A stretch of 64,000 bases of DNA, taken from assembly GCA_039980455.1 (NCBI GenBank), contig JBDXCG010000003.1, positions 1,674,001-1,738,000 on the forward strand, given 5' to 3'. Each line of letters starts with the position of its first letter. Positions within the stretch are counted from its first letter, which is position 1. Of this stretch, positions 52,574-61,843 are shown one piece after another. The DNA comes from CALINF01 sp039980455 (GTDB lineage: Bacteria; Pseudomonadota; Gammaproteobacteria; Pseudomonadales; Halieaceae). The notes beneath the pieces were generated by a model. It had not been told where the DNA came from. It worked only from the letters and a program-made list of their open reading frames with translations, and searched no databases. Made by a program: the position numbers and the translations under genes.

Positions 52574-54265
52574 TTAGGCGAGTAACAGCACAATCGGCCC
52601 AGCGACCATCAAAAAGACATTACCGAACGCATAAGTCCCAGCATAGCCAATGGCAGGCACCGCACTGCCCGCCTCCCGCGTGACTACCGACAGCGAAGCA
52701 CCACTGGTCATTGCTCCGGTAAGCGCCCCCATCAAGATTGCGGAATTAAGGTGTAATAACTTGCTGCCAATGAAATAGGCGATCAACAACGGCACGCTGG
52801 TTACTGCAACACCTGCAACCACCAGCAACGGACCTGCACTTGTTAGCGTTTCTATGAACTTGCCGCCTGCGCTTAAACCAACGCCAGCCATAAACAACAA
52901 GAGACCAAATTCCATTAGCCACCAGCTCGTGGCCTCCGGTAAACGCCCGAAAGTGGGTCGGATGGAGCGTATATAGCCAATGCCCAAGCCGGCCGCGAGA
53001 AGCCCCCCTGCCGTTCCCAAGCCTATAGCGACACCACCCACGGTGAATGAAAGCATGCCCAGCAAAATACCCAACACAATGCCAAAGGCAAAAGTGATCA
53101 TGTCAGTCTGACTAAGGTTACGTTCCATATGACCAAGGTAGCGTCCAAAGAGCTCGACCTTCGCCGGCTTGCCAACCACGTGATAAATATCGCCGGGCTG
53201 GATTTCCAGGTCCTGATTGTGCGGTAGCTCAACGCCGGCCCGAACAATTTTTTCAATCAACACGCCAAACGCTACGGGAGGCGCTAATTCACCCAGTGTT
53301 TGATTACAGACGGCCTTATTGGTGACAACAACAACGGCGCTTTTTTGCGCCTGTCCCACATCGTGCTCGGGAGGCACCTCTTCTCCAATGTTCGCTATGC
53401 CCCCGGCAAATAATGCTCGCGGGGCAACGAGCTCCAGTATGTCGCCGTTGCGCAAATAGTCTCCTCCGCGCACAGACACCAGTTCCCCATCTCGAAATAC
53501 ACTGGCCACTGGAACTCGAGGACAGTATTTTTCGCGAATCTCAGCCGCGCTCATGGCGATGAACTCCGGGTTACTCACCCGATACCATCGCGTAGTGATA
53601 TTGGCGGGCGCCGGCCGATCTGCCGAACCATGCTCAAAGGCCGAGGATTCGGCGGCAATGTCCAGACCGAGTAGGCGCGGCAAATAGCGGATAATGGTAA
53701 TCAGACCCGTCAGGCCAAAAATATAGGTAATTGCATACGCAGAGGCAATATTGCCCACCACCTCGTCCCTCGTCATACCTGCAGGCAAATGCACACTACC
53801 CTCGCGAATAGCGTCTTGTGCTGCCGCCAGCGTGGGTGAGCTGGTAAGTCCTCCGGCCAAAAGGCCCGCAGCATTGCCGGGCTTCATCGCTATGAGCGAT
53901 GCTGCCAACAACGTAATACCTACCGCGGCAAGAGCAACGGTTAACGCCAGAATAAAGTACTTGATTCCATCTGCGCGCAGCGCCCCAAAAAAACGGGGAC
54001 CCGCTTGGTAACCTACCGAGAAAATGAACAATGCGAAGCCTAATGATTGTGCTGCCGGACCTAGCCGCAATCCATGATGACCAAGGAATATTCCGGCGAA
54101 CAGAATGCCCGCAACTGGCCCGAGAGAAAAGCCGCGTATGTTGATGTTGCCGAGAATGTATCCACTGCCCATGAGCAGGAACAGCAACAACACTGGGTTA
54201 GCATCTAGCAGTTGCAGAGCGTAGTGCATGGCAGTGTCAATCGAATCCATAATTTCTAAGCTCAT
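52574..54265 (-). CDS. AspT/YidE/YbjL-type membrane exchanger with TrkA-C domains
   Basis: The 563-residue protein has two blocks of about five helices (about 20-175 and 395-560) separated by a cytoplasmic part with two TrkA-C/RCK_C-like domains (about 215-375, e.g. EFIAMSAAEIREKYCPRVPVASV... and GDIYHVVGKPAKVELFGRYLG). This is the AspT aspartate:alanine exchanger layout. Helices carry glycine-rich repeats such as GLGTAGGLLAAGLGIGY and LMGALTGAMTSGASLSVV. The substrate may be aspartate or another dicarboxylate. Start ATG 54265 lacks a clear ribosome site; ATG 54250 is a possible alternative. Confidence 0.9.
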   Translation of the reverse strand: MSLEIMDSIDTAMHYALQLLDANPVLLLFLLMGSGYILGNINIRGFSLGPVAGILFAGIFLGHHGLRLGPAAQSLGFALFIFSVGYQAGPRFFGALRADGIKYFILALTVALAAVGITLLAASLIAMKPGNAAGLLAGGLTSSPTLAAAQDAIREGSVHLPAGMTRDEVVGNIASAYAITYIFGLTGLITIIRYLPRLLGLDIAAESSAFEHGSADRPAPANITTRWYRVSNPEFIAMSAAEIREKYCPRVPVASVFRDGELVSVRGGDYLRNGDILELVAPRALFAGGIANIGEEVPPEHDVGQAQKSAVVVVTNKAVCNQTLGELAPPVAFGVLIEKIVRAGVELPHNQDLEIQPGDIYHVVGKPAKVELFGRYLGHMERNLSQTDMITFAFGIVLGILLGMLSFTVGGVAIGLGTAGGLLAAGLGIGYIRSIRPTFGRLPEATSWWLMEFGLLLFMAGVGLSAGGKFIETLTSAGPLLVVAGVAVTSVPLLIAYFIGSKLLHLNSAILMGALTGAMTSGASLSVVTREAGSAVPAIGYAGTYAFGNVFLMVAGPIVLLLA

Positions 54266-54549
54266 AAATTTGCAATGGGCATTATAGACCAGCTAGCGTA
54301 CGGACCGAGATTCAGGAGGGATTTACGCTTTGAAATGGCGTTCAACTCTAGCGCTGGTTTTTTCGTTGTCATGCCACTTAGCGAAAAAAACAATGTGGCA
54401 ACACTCGGTGCTGACTCAGGCTTGTCATACGAAGTAGGACGCAAGATGTCGCGCCCCCAAAACTGCAAGCCCTACCTCCAATGTAGGTGTGTCTAGGCAG
54501 GTCTTCACTTCGTGCTATGTTAGATGCTTTGGTTGCCATCAGGAAGATA

Positions 54550-56379
54550 ATGGAACGCTCTGGATGTCGCTGGTTCGCGGTTACGTGCCTGCTAGCCATG
54601 ATTGCTGCTCCTGCCTGGTCTACCGTAGATGCGGGATTGCAGCGCAGTATTCAACAGATTTTGACTGAAGAGCGGCTCACAGGTGTGGCCTGGTCTTTGG
54701 TCGGTGAGCGAGGGTCAGTGACGCTTGGTACGGCCGGCTACCGAGACAACCTCAACAAGACAGCATTTAGCCTCGATACCAAGTTTCATGTTGGCTCGGT
54801 CACCAAGAGCCTGTTAGCGCTCGGTGTGCTGCGTCTGACAACTGAGGGACTGGTCGATATCGACGCACCCGCCGAAAACTATCTGCCCGACCTCAAGTTC
54901 GAAAATCGGTGGCATGCCAGTAGCAGGGTCTCTGTACGACATCTTCTCGATCATACCGCAGGGATGGACGATGCCAGGCTGTGGCAAATTTTCAGTCAGC
55001 GAGCAACATCAGATGAACCGCTGCTGTCAGCGTTTCCGGACTCACAGCAACTGCTGCGCATACGCTCCCAACCCGGCCGTCAGTTTTCCTACTCCAATAT
55101 GGGTTACACCTTGCTCGGCATGGTGATTGAGAAAGTCACGGGCGAGCGCTACGAAACCTACCTCGACCAGAATGTATTGAAACCACTGGGCATGCTCAAC
55201 AGCACCTTTCAATACACCACTCAGGTGCCCGGCGCGCGTTGGCCCATGCTGGCCTGGGGGCACGTCGATGATGGCTCACGTTACGCTGCAGAGCCCAGCT
55301 TTCTTAGGCCGGCTGGCCAGTTCACATCAACCGTCAGCGATCTGGCCCGATACTTACAGTTTCTGCTGGGCGATGGTCGGATTGATGGCCAAGTATTTAT
55401 AGAGCCCGGCCTAATGCGTTCGCGGGGCCGTCCAGCCGGTACTGATGCGGCCAAAAATGGCCTGGTCGCTGGCTATGCCCTGGGGCTGGGGCGACGCGAT
55501 CGACACGGCGTGGTTGGCTTTTGCCATGGGGGCAACATCGTAGGCTTCGTGGCCATGCTGTGTGCATTTCCCGCTGAAGGTAAGGCCTTTGCCTACAGCG
55601 TAAATACAGACAATGAAACGGCAGATTACGGCCGCATCGACGCTCTGCTAATTGAGGCCCTCGGTATAGCGGCCTCGCCCCAGCCCGAGTCCGCAAGCCC
55701 TGCGCTAGATATTGATGCGTGGCGTGGTTGGTATGTGCTGCGGCCGAATCGTTTCGAGACATTCGAATACCTTGATACAGTATTCGGCGCACTGAGGGTT
55801 TCCGGTCAGCCTCAAGTCTTGAGTTTGACCTATTTACAGCAGCCGTCGCGCCAGTTGCGGTCCGTCGGTGGCTATTCTTACTCAGCTAATGATCGCAGCA
55901 CCACTTCGCATGTTTTTCTTCGCGGCAAAGATGGCGCCTACAGATTGAGTGATGGTTTCCAGAGCTATCAGAAAGTACCAACCAGTTATCTGGTGGCTCA
56001 CTGGCTAAGTGTAGCGCTTGGGTTGATCGGTCTGGGCTGGCTATTGGGGATAGGCCTATATTCACTGCTGCGCTACCGCAGCAAATTTTTGTCGCGAGTA
56101 GAGGCGCCCGCGGTTTCAGCTCTGTTGTTATTGTTGGTACCGGTGCCGTTTTTTCTGGACCAATCGTTTATGGCCCTGGGAGACAAAACTGTTGCAAGTG
56201 TGCTGCTCGCACTGGTCACCCTGCTGCTGCCGCTTGGGCTGGTGCTAACATTACAGCGTGTGTACTTACACTATCGTACACATCTAGCACGACTGCATGG
56301 CCTGGCCGCCCTGTTCCTGCTGCAGTGGTGTGTGGTTTTGGCGTTAGCGGGCTTGTTGCCCTTGCGGCTGTGGAGCTGA
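54550..56379 (+). CDS. serine hydrolase of the beta-lactamase/DD-peptidase (class C) fold with C-terminal membrane helices
   Basis: From ATG 54550 (609 residues; AGGAAG upstream at 54541) there is a signal peptide (about 1-24, ending AWS) and a beta-lactamase-fold domain: SxxK is S-V-T-K with Ser83 and Lys86, YxN is YSN in FSYSNMGYTLLG, and the third motif is HGG (CHGGNIVG). After about residue 400 comes a beta-rich segment, then four membrane helices (about 480-605). The catalytic domain should face the periplasm. Such chimeras resemble AmpC-like esterases or D-aminopeptidases with a membrane anchor. Substrate unknown. Confidence 0.88.
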   Translation: MERSGCRWFAVTCLLAMIAAPAWSTVDAGLQRSIQQILTEERLTGVAWSLVGERGSVTLGTAGYRDNLNKTAFSLDTKFHVGSVTKSLLALGVLRLTTEGLVDIDAPAENYLPDLKFENRWHASSRVSVRHLLDHTAGMDDARLWQIFSQRATSDEPLLSAFPDSQQLLRIRSQPGRQFSYSNMGYTLLGMVIEKVTGERYETYLDQNVLKPLGMLNSTFQYTTQVPGARWPMLAWGHVDDGSRYAAEPSFLRPAGQFTSTVSDLARYLQFLLGDGRIDGQVFIEPGLMRSRGRPAGTDAAKNGLVAGYALGLGRRDRHGVVGFCHGGNIVGFVAMLCAFPAEGKAFAYSVNTDNETADYGRIDALLIEALGIAASPQPESASPALDIDAWRGWYVLRPNRFETFEYLDTVFGALRVSGQPQVLSLTYLQQPSRQLRSVGGYSYSANDRSTTSHVFLRGKDGAYRLSDGFQSYQKVPTSYLVAHWLSVALGLIGLGWLLGIGLYSLLRYRSKFLSRVEAPAVSALLLLLVPVPFFLDQSFMALGDKTVASVLLALVTLLLPLGLVLTLQRVYLHYRTHLARLHGLAALFLLQWCVVLALAGLLPLRLWS

Positions 56380-56505
56380 CGCGCGGTTGTAGAAATCGGG
56401 CGTTTCATACCCGCAGCCCATAGAACCCATCAAGTGCACGCTTTCGCCTAGTAGCGGACATGAGTGTATGCTTCTCGGATAACCAAGCTAAGGTGGTATC
56501 TGAGT

Positions 56506-57012
56506 ATGAACTGGGAAGCAGTTGGCGCGCTGGCTGAGCTGTGTGGTGCGGCAGCAGTCGTTGCCACACTTGTCTATTTCGCCGTGCAGATACGTCAGAA
56601 CAACACACTTTTGCGCTCAGGATCACGCCAGGCACTGGTGGGTAACGACGTAACCTCTTTAGCAGCGAACTTGCAGCATACAGACGTGTTTGCAAAGTAT
56701 GTAGCCGGGAAACCTCTGTCGGCAGAAGAACAGTTACGAATGAGTTTTATGTTTACTCTCGATCTTCGCAACCGGGAATTCGAGTATTTTCAGTATCAAA
56801 ATGGTCTCCTTGATGAAGAAACCTGGCTGTCCTTTCGTCAAGTCATACTGATCAATCACTCTTCGAATCTGGGACTAATGTGGTGGAATAAGGTGGGAAA
56901 AGGTATCGTAGACCCCGAATTCGCTAAGGTTGTGGACGAACTCCTAGCGAGTGCGAGCCCAGATATGACCTACCAGAATATGTCTACTTGGGCAGTTCAA
57001 AATGACGACTAG
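56506..57012 (+). CDS. small membrane-anchored protein, MNW family (paralog of 48981)
   Basis: From ATG 56506 (168 residues) the protein starts MNWEAVGALAELCGAAAVVATLV with one helix (about 6-28), followed by QIRQNNTLLRSGSRQ and a soluble region rich in aromatic residues (REFEYFQYQNGL, MWWNKVGKG). The order and key positions match the gene at 48981, so both belong to one uncharacterised family. The frame is open 14 codons further upstream, but the conserved MNW start is preferred. Function unknown. Confidence 0.78.
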   Translation: MNWEAVGALAELCGAAAVVATLVYFAVQIRQNNTLLRSGSRQALVGNDVTSLAANLQHTDVFAKYVAGKPLSAEEQLRMSFMFTLDLRNREFEYFQYQNGLLDEETWLSFRQVILINHSSNLGLMWWNKVGKGIVDPEFAKVVDELLASASPDMTYQNMSTWAVQNDD

Positions 57013-57035
57013 TCCCCGGATACGTCTTTATAATT

Positions 57036-57068
57036 TTCAGCCTCTCAATAAGACGCCCCCAGGCTGAA
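57036..57068. repeat. inverted repeat TTCAGCCT/AGGCTGAA
   Basis: Perfect 8-bp arms with a 17-nt loop follow the MNW-family gene by 23 nt. No T-tract follows on either strand. Could end the upstream transcript or mark a regulatory region before the CYP153 gene. Confidence 0.3.
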
Positions 57069-57261
57069 GGAACTCGCCATTGAGGCGAAAACGGTCGTTA
57101 GACGGCCAGAGCGATGGGCGCTGAGATCACACCGAATATCACCAAGCTCCATTGCACGTTCGCCCGTTGCTGCTATTAAAGCCATAGCAATGCAAAGTTT
57201 GCTATGGTTAGCCACCCACACTGCCCTACGCACCGCAACAGATCGAAGGAAACGATTGACC

Positions 57262-58587
57262 ATGAGTGAATCAGCGACAGACAAGACCAAACAGGATGAT
57301 GTGAGTAAGCACATGCCCAGTGCCGCTGAGGCCTACGCAGACGGCATTCCTTCTGCCTGGGATATTCCGCTGGAGGACATCAATCCGGCCAGCCCGCGCC
57401 TGTTCAGCGAAAATCGCTGGCAGGAGTACTTCGAACGCCTGCGCGCAGATGATCCCGTCCACTTCAATGAAACGGAATCCGCGGGCCGTTACTGGTCACT
57501 GACGCGCTTTAATGACATCAAAGCGGTCGATACAGACTGGCAGAATTTCTCATCGAGCAGTGGCATAACACTGGGGCTGCCTATTGGCGTTGAACTCCCT
57601 GAAGGCGCACTACAGGGAATCGCAACCTTCATTGCCCAGGACCCACCCGAGCACGATACCAAGCGTAAAACAGTTACTGGTTCTGTTGCACCGCCCAACC
57701 TCGCCAGGATGGAACCGCTCATCCGTGAGCGAACTATTCGAGTGCTTGACGCACTACCCGAGAACGAGGCGTTCGACTGGGTGGATACGGTGTCGATTGA
57801 GCTCACAACTATGATGCTTGCCACACTCTTTGATTTCCCGTTTGAAGACCGACGCAAGCTCACACGCTGGTCCGACGTCACGTTCGCAATCCCTCAGCCA
57901 GGTGGCATCATTGAGACAATCGAGCAACGTCGCGAGGAACTGCTGGAGTGCCTCGAGTACTTCATGGGGCTATGGAATGAGCGCAAGGAGAACCCGGGCG
58001 AAGATCTTGTCTCCATGCTTGCCCACGGGGAGGACACGAAGGACATGCCGCCGATGGAATACCTCGGCAACCTGTTGCTATTGATCGTAGGCGGCAACGA
58101 TACAACCCGAAATACGATGTCGGGCTCTATTTACGGGCTGAACAAGTTTCCAGAGCAATACAATAAGCTGGTTGCCAATCCAGACCTGATTCCCAAGATG
58201 GTGTCCGAGGTGATCCGGTGGCAAACACCGCTCGCGTACATGCGCCGAACCGCCAATAACGACTGTATCATCGGTGGTAAGCAGATTAAGAAGAACGACC
58301 AGATTCTAATGTGGTATGTCTCGGGCAATCGCGACGCCGACGTCTTCGACAATGCTGACGAACTGGACATCGAGCGCAAGAACGCGCGTCAGCACGTGTC
58401 GTTCGGCTTTGGCATTCACCGCTGTATGGGCAATCGTCTTGCCGAACTGCAGATGAGAATCCTCTGGGAAGAAATCTTGCAACGCTTTGAAAAAATCGAA
58501 GTGTTGGAGGAGCCGGAGCGAACACTATCGTCGTTTGTAAAAGGCTACACCTACATGCCCGTCAAAGTGACGCGAAAGAAGGCCTGA
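57262..58587 (+). CDS. cytochrome P450 of the CYP153 (alkane/fatty-acid hydroxylase) type
   Basis: From ATG 57262 (441 residues; GAAGGA upstream) the protein follows the CYP153 pattern closely: LLIVGGNDTTRN in the I-helix, MVSEVIRWQTPLAYMRR around ExxR, MWYVSGNRD, and the heme loop FGFGIHRCMGNRLAELQMRI with Cys388. CYP153 enzymes hydroxylate medium-chain alkanes or fatty acids at the terminal carbon, using ferredoxin and ferredoxin reductase, in the cytoplasm. The redox partners are not adjacent, unlike many CYP153 operons. The subgroup cannot be fixed by eye. Confidence 0.93.
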   Translation: MSESATDKTKQDDVSKHMPSAAEAYADGIPSAWDIPLEDINPASPRLFSENRWQEYFERLRADDPVHFNETESAGRYWSLTRFNDIKAVDTDWQNFSSSSGITLGLPIGVELPEGALQGIATFIAQDPPEHDTKRKTVTGSVAPPNLARMEPLIRERTIRVLDALPENEAFDWVDTVSIELTTMMLATLFDFPFEDRRKLTRWSDVTFAIPQPGGIIETIEQRREELLECLEYFMGLWNERKENPGEDLVSMLAHGEDTKDMPPMEYLGNLLLLIVGGNDTTRNTMSGSIYGLNKFPEQYNKLVANPDLIPKMVSEVIRWQTPLAYMRRTANNDCIIGGKQIKKNDQILMWYVSGNRDADVFDNADELDIERKNARQHVSFGFGIHRCMGNRLAELQMRILWEEILQRFEKIEVLEEPERTLSSFVKGYTYMPVKVTRKKA

Positions 58588-58654
58588 ACATCGCCAAAGG
58601 ATCGCTCCACTCTTATCTAACTCGTGGTTTTTGGGCCTAAAAGGAAAGCAGAAG

Positions 58655-59293
58655 GTGTCGCAGCGCGCTAAGCAGTTATCTAGAGAATTCGTCGTTGTTG
58701 TGGTCGGTGTATTTGTGGCACTGGCTGCGGAATCATGGTGGTCTGAGCGGGAAGAACGACGTTTCGAGCGCGAGATTCGTGAAGACATGTTGATTGAATT
58801 TGAATCGAACGTTCGTATACTTGATAAAGATATCGCGTCTAATGAAGAGTATCGAAAATCTTCCGCAAAGCTCACGGGTCTTTCAGATGAAGAGCTTCTT
58901 TCCATTCCAGATGATGTACTAACACAACAATTTGGCTCTGCCATTTTCGTCTCTGCCGGTTTCGACCCAGAGTTGGGCAGTGTTCAGGCACTTGTGAGAA
59001 GCGGAAGTCTGGGAGTCGTAGGCGACCGTGACCTTCGTTTACGACTATCCCGTTGGGAAGGGCTGGTAGAACAGTGCCGTCGAAAAAACGCAATGGCAGT
59101 TCAATTCGATGCCAGTCTGACGCCCGTTATCGTACGATCTGGCGCAGATCTCCATTGGTCTGAAATTGAACGGCGACAGTTGCGAGCGTTGCTGGACAAT
59201 GTATTGCACTACTTTGATGTAAGAGTACGTTGCCAGCACGAGCTTCGTGATGAAGCTCAGGGCTTACTGGCGTACCTGCAGGATTCAAACTAG
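58655..59293 (+). CDS. membrane-anchored helical protein, DUF6090-like
   Basis: From GTG 58655 (212 residues; AAAGGA upstream) the protein has one N-terminal helix (EFVVVVVGVFVALAAESWW) followed by a long charged coiled-coil and a helical domain with GSVQALVRSGSLGVVGD. The layout is like DUF6090-type proteins of Bacteroidetes and marine gammaproteobacteria, which have a single anchor and a soluble helical part of unknown role. A TTG 24 nt earlier is an alternative start. It follows CYP153 by 67 nt. No catalytic motif is visible. Confidence 0.72.
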   Translation: MSQRAKQLSREFVVVVVGVFVALAAESWWSEREERRFEREIREDMLIEFESNVRILDKDIASNEEYRKSSAKLTGLSDEELLSIPDDVLTQQFGSAIFVSAGFDPELGSVQALVRSGSLGVVGDRDLRLRLSRWEGLVEQCRRKNAMAVQFDASLTPVIVRSGADLHWSEIERRQLRALLDNVLHYFDVRVRCQHELRDEAQGLLAYLQDSN

Positions 59294-59379
59294 CTAAAAA
59301 GTCGGTTGCTCGTAACCAACGCAAGTCCTCATGCTATTGCGATAGCGAGCTCAATTGAGGCAGGGAGCCAGTAACCTCC

Positions 59380-59766
59380 ATGGGATATCAAAGCTTAATG
59401 TTTCTTCACCTGGGCACGGTGATCCCCTGCGCACTCATAGGCGCTTTTTTGCTCGCCCGGCCCAAGGGTAGCGCTCTTCATCGTGGCCTCGGAAAGGTCT
59501 ACATGAGCCTTATGATGATCACCGCAATCATAACGTTGTTTATGACTAATCAGGTGGGCCCGTCGTTTCTGGGACACTTTGGCTTCATCCACCTTTTTAG
59601 CATTTTGACGATATCCTCAGTGCCCGGAGCACTCATTGCCATTCGCAATGGTCAGATTAAGCGGCATCAACGAATCATGTGGTCGCTGTATATTGGCGCT
59701 ATTCTCATAGCCGGAGGCTTTACATTCGTACCAGGTAGGTACCTGCACGGCGTGATCTTCGGGTGA
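59380..59766 (+). CDS. DUF2306-type membrane protein
   Basis: The 128-residue protein has four hydrophobic helices. Conserved polar residues are typical of DUF2306: LHLGTVIPCALIGAF, KGSALHRGLGKVYM, GHFGFIHLFSILTI and GQIKRHQRIMWSLYIGA. Several histidines sit near the membrane (HLG, LHR, FIHL, KRHQR), which in this family suggest heme or quinone binding, though none is shown. CAGGGAG lies 12 nt upstream of ATG 59380. It converges with the TPR gene 37 nt downstream. Confidence 0.85.
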   Translation: MGYQSLMFLHLGTVIPCALIGAFLLARPKGSALHRGLGKVYMSLMMITAIITLFMTNQVGPSFLGHFGFIHLFSILTISSVPGALIAIRNGQIKRHQRIMWSLYIGAILIAGGFTFVPGRYLHGVIFG

Positions 59767-59803
59767 GTTGCAAAACGTAATACAAGCTTGGATACAGGAT
59801 TGA

Positions 59804-61621
59804 CTAATGCCATTCCTCAGGAACTGGCACCTCTAGCCTCACGTGGTCAGGCTTGGGAGAAACTGCGTTCACCTCATCTACAACTGCCTGCCAGCGAATG
59901 TCTTCGTGTAGCGATGTTAGCATCGGGTTTTCCAATAATCGCCAATCGATCTCATCTGCTTCTGGAGATAAACTTTCCAGCGCACTAAAAGCCTCGTTAA
60001 CGTCGCCTCGTCTCGCATAAAATTCTGCAAACGATACCTGCGACACACGCGAGCTCTCTCTCATTTCCTGCAGTACCAACTGCGCATCCGCATGCCTATC
60101 CAAAGCATCTAAAGCCATTGCACTAATCGGAAGTCTCATTTCGTCGAGTTCTTCTTTGGACGCAGCATCCAGAGCGGCTTGGTAATCGCCATTCATGTAC
60201 AGCGCATAAGCAAGATATCCATTGCCGCCGTCAATACCGGGGCTAAGCGTAAGAGCAGTTTTGGCAGAACCGATAGCGTTCACATACTGTCCATCGTCAA
60301 TATAGCGCTGCGCGAGCTCCCAATGAACCTGCGCTATCGTCGGATTCTTCGCTGCAGAATGCTCGCTAAGTTTAACCAGTAACTCAGTTCGCCCAAGTTG
60401 GCGCAGTAGAGCAGCAGCTATGCTCACTTTGGCAATCGGATTTTCAGTCAAGCCTATCGCTTTCTGGATATAGACGGCTGCTTGCTCAAGGTCCTCATCC
60501 CATCGCAGCGCCATCCAACCCATCCGCCTGTAAACACGAGCAGATTCGGGTCGAATCTCTGCCGCCTTACGATTGGCCTCGTAAGATAGCTGCAAGGACG
60601 GCTCTTTGGGGGCAACCTCCCATATGACTTGGCGTTGATATATATCGCCCAACATGAACCAGGCATCGAAATAGCCGGGGTCTATCGCTACTGCACGTGT
60701 GAGCAAATCAATTATGCTCGCACAGTCATCTGGATCGGTTTTTCGGAACAAATAGGCAGCCTGTAAATAGAGGTTGTGTGCCTCAGGATTAATACTTTCG
60801 TTCTGAGTAGTTCCGGCAAACAGCTTCACTTCCAGAACATCGGCCACTTGGGCTGCGATATCATCTTGAATCGTGAAGATATCGTCGAATACCCGGTCGT
60901 AGTTTTCGGACCAGACATAGGTATCTAAGCGAGCGTCGATAAGCTGAACAGTTACCCGCAATTGATTGCCCGCCAATCGGATCGAACCCTCGAGAATGTG
61001 GCTAACATTCAGTCTTTGGGCCATTTGAACTGCAGACAAACCTTCGTTGCGCAGGCTGAATGAGGATGTACGCGATGCCACGCGCAGCCCGTTCATCTTC
61101 GCGAGATTGCTCATGAGTTCTTCCGCAAATCCATCCGAAAGATAACCCTGATCACCATACTGCGACATATCAGAGAAAGGCAAAACCGCTATTGATTCGC
61201 CTTCTACACTATTGGCTAGGCCGTCCGCGCGAAGCTCACTCGCCGTTGCTTCAACAAGGTGCTCGTCCCTTTTGGGATCCAACACAAATTTGTCATAAGA
61301 AAAGATGGAGAGTGCCAGCGCAAGCGCAAGCATTATCAAGCTATCCGTCTTTCTGGATGTTTTGGGAGCGATTGCAGCCGATATGGACGAACCTGAATCG
61401 AGCCTGAACCCATCGGGGGTCAACTCAAGTATCCACGCGCACACCAGAGCGGGAATAAAGCCTACTGCAAAAATGATAACCAAAAGACGCACAAGCGAGT
61501 CGTCGAGGTCGAACAATGGAAATAGGGTTTCGGCAACCTGAATCACCAGCCAAGAAAAAACAACATAGGTCACCCCGGCTCGGACTACATTTCGCCTCTT
61601 TAGCTCAGAGAAAAACGACAT
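59804..61621 (-). CDS. membrane TolB-like/TPR protein (paralog of 16097)
   Basis: The 605-residue protein begins MSFFSELKRRNVVRAGVTYVVFSW and has three membrane helices (about 15-35, 42-62, 90-108), a TolB/FlgO-like domain (about 140-260, SIAVLPFSDMSQYGDQGYLSDG... ILEGSIRLAG) and TPR repeats to the end. Order and key sequences match the protein at 16097, which is about 130 residues longer. ATG 61621 follows AGGAAG by 8 nt. Both lack the cyclase or DNA-binding output usually found N-terminal to this TolB-TPR module. Inner-membrane anchored; function unknown. Confidence 0.82.
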   Translation of the reverse strand: MSFFSELKRRNVVRAGVTYVVFSWLVIQVAETLFPLFDLDDSLVRLLVIIFAVGFIPALVCAWILELTPDGFRLDSGSSISAAIAPKTSRKTDSLIMLALALALSIFSYDKFVLDPKRDEHLVEATASELRADGLANSVEGESIAVLPFSDMSQYGDQGYLSDGFAEELMSNLAKMNGLRVASRTSSFSLRNEGLSAVQMAQRLNVSHILEGSIRLAGNQLRVTVQLIDARLDTYVWSENYDRVFDDIFTIQDDIAAQVADVLEVKLFAGTTQNESINPEAHNLYLQAAYLFRKTDPDDCASIIDLLTRAVAIDPGYFDAWFMLGDIYQRQVIWEVAPKEPSLQLSYEANRKAAEIRPESARVYRRMGWMALRWDEDLEQAAVYIQKAIGLTENPIAKVSIAAALLRQLGRTELLVKLSEHSAAKNPTIAQVHWELAQRYIDDGQYVNAIGSAKTALTLSPGIDGGNGYLAYALYMNGDYQAALDAASKEELDEMRLPISAMALDALDRHADAQLVLQEMRESSRVSQVSFAEFYARRGDVNEAFSALESLSPEADEIDWRLLENPMLTSLHEDIRWQAVVDEVNAVSPKPDHVRLEVPVPEEWH

Positions 61622-61843
61622 TGCTTGGCTTCCTCAAAAAGTGACAATCCTCAAGCAAACTGGGCTCATTCAGAAAAGTGGTTATCTCTCTTTATGTTCT
61701 TGAGCCAGATAAGTTATGAGCCTACGCACAAACTACGAACCGGACAAGGCATGCTATCCAAGCAATTCCCTTAGCCCAGCAAGGGATGAGAGCGGAAATT
61801 TGCCAATATCCTCATGACGACTAGACTGTTTATCTAGACCCCA

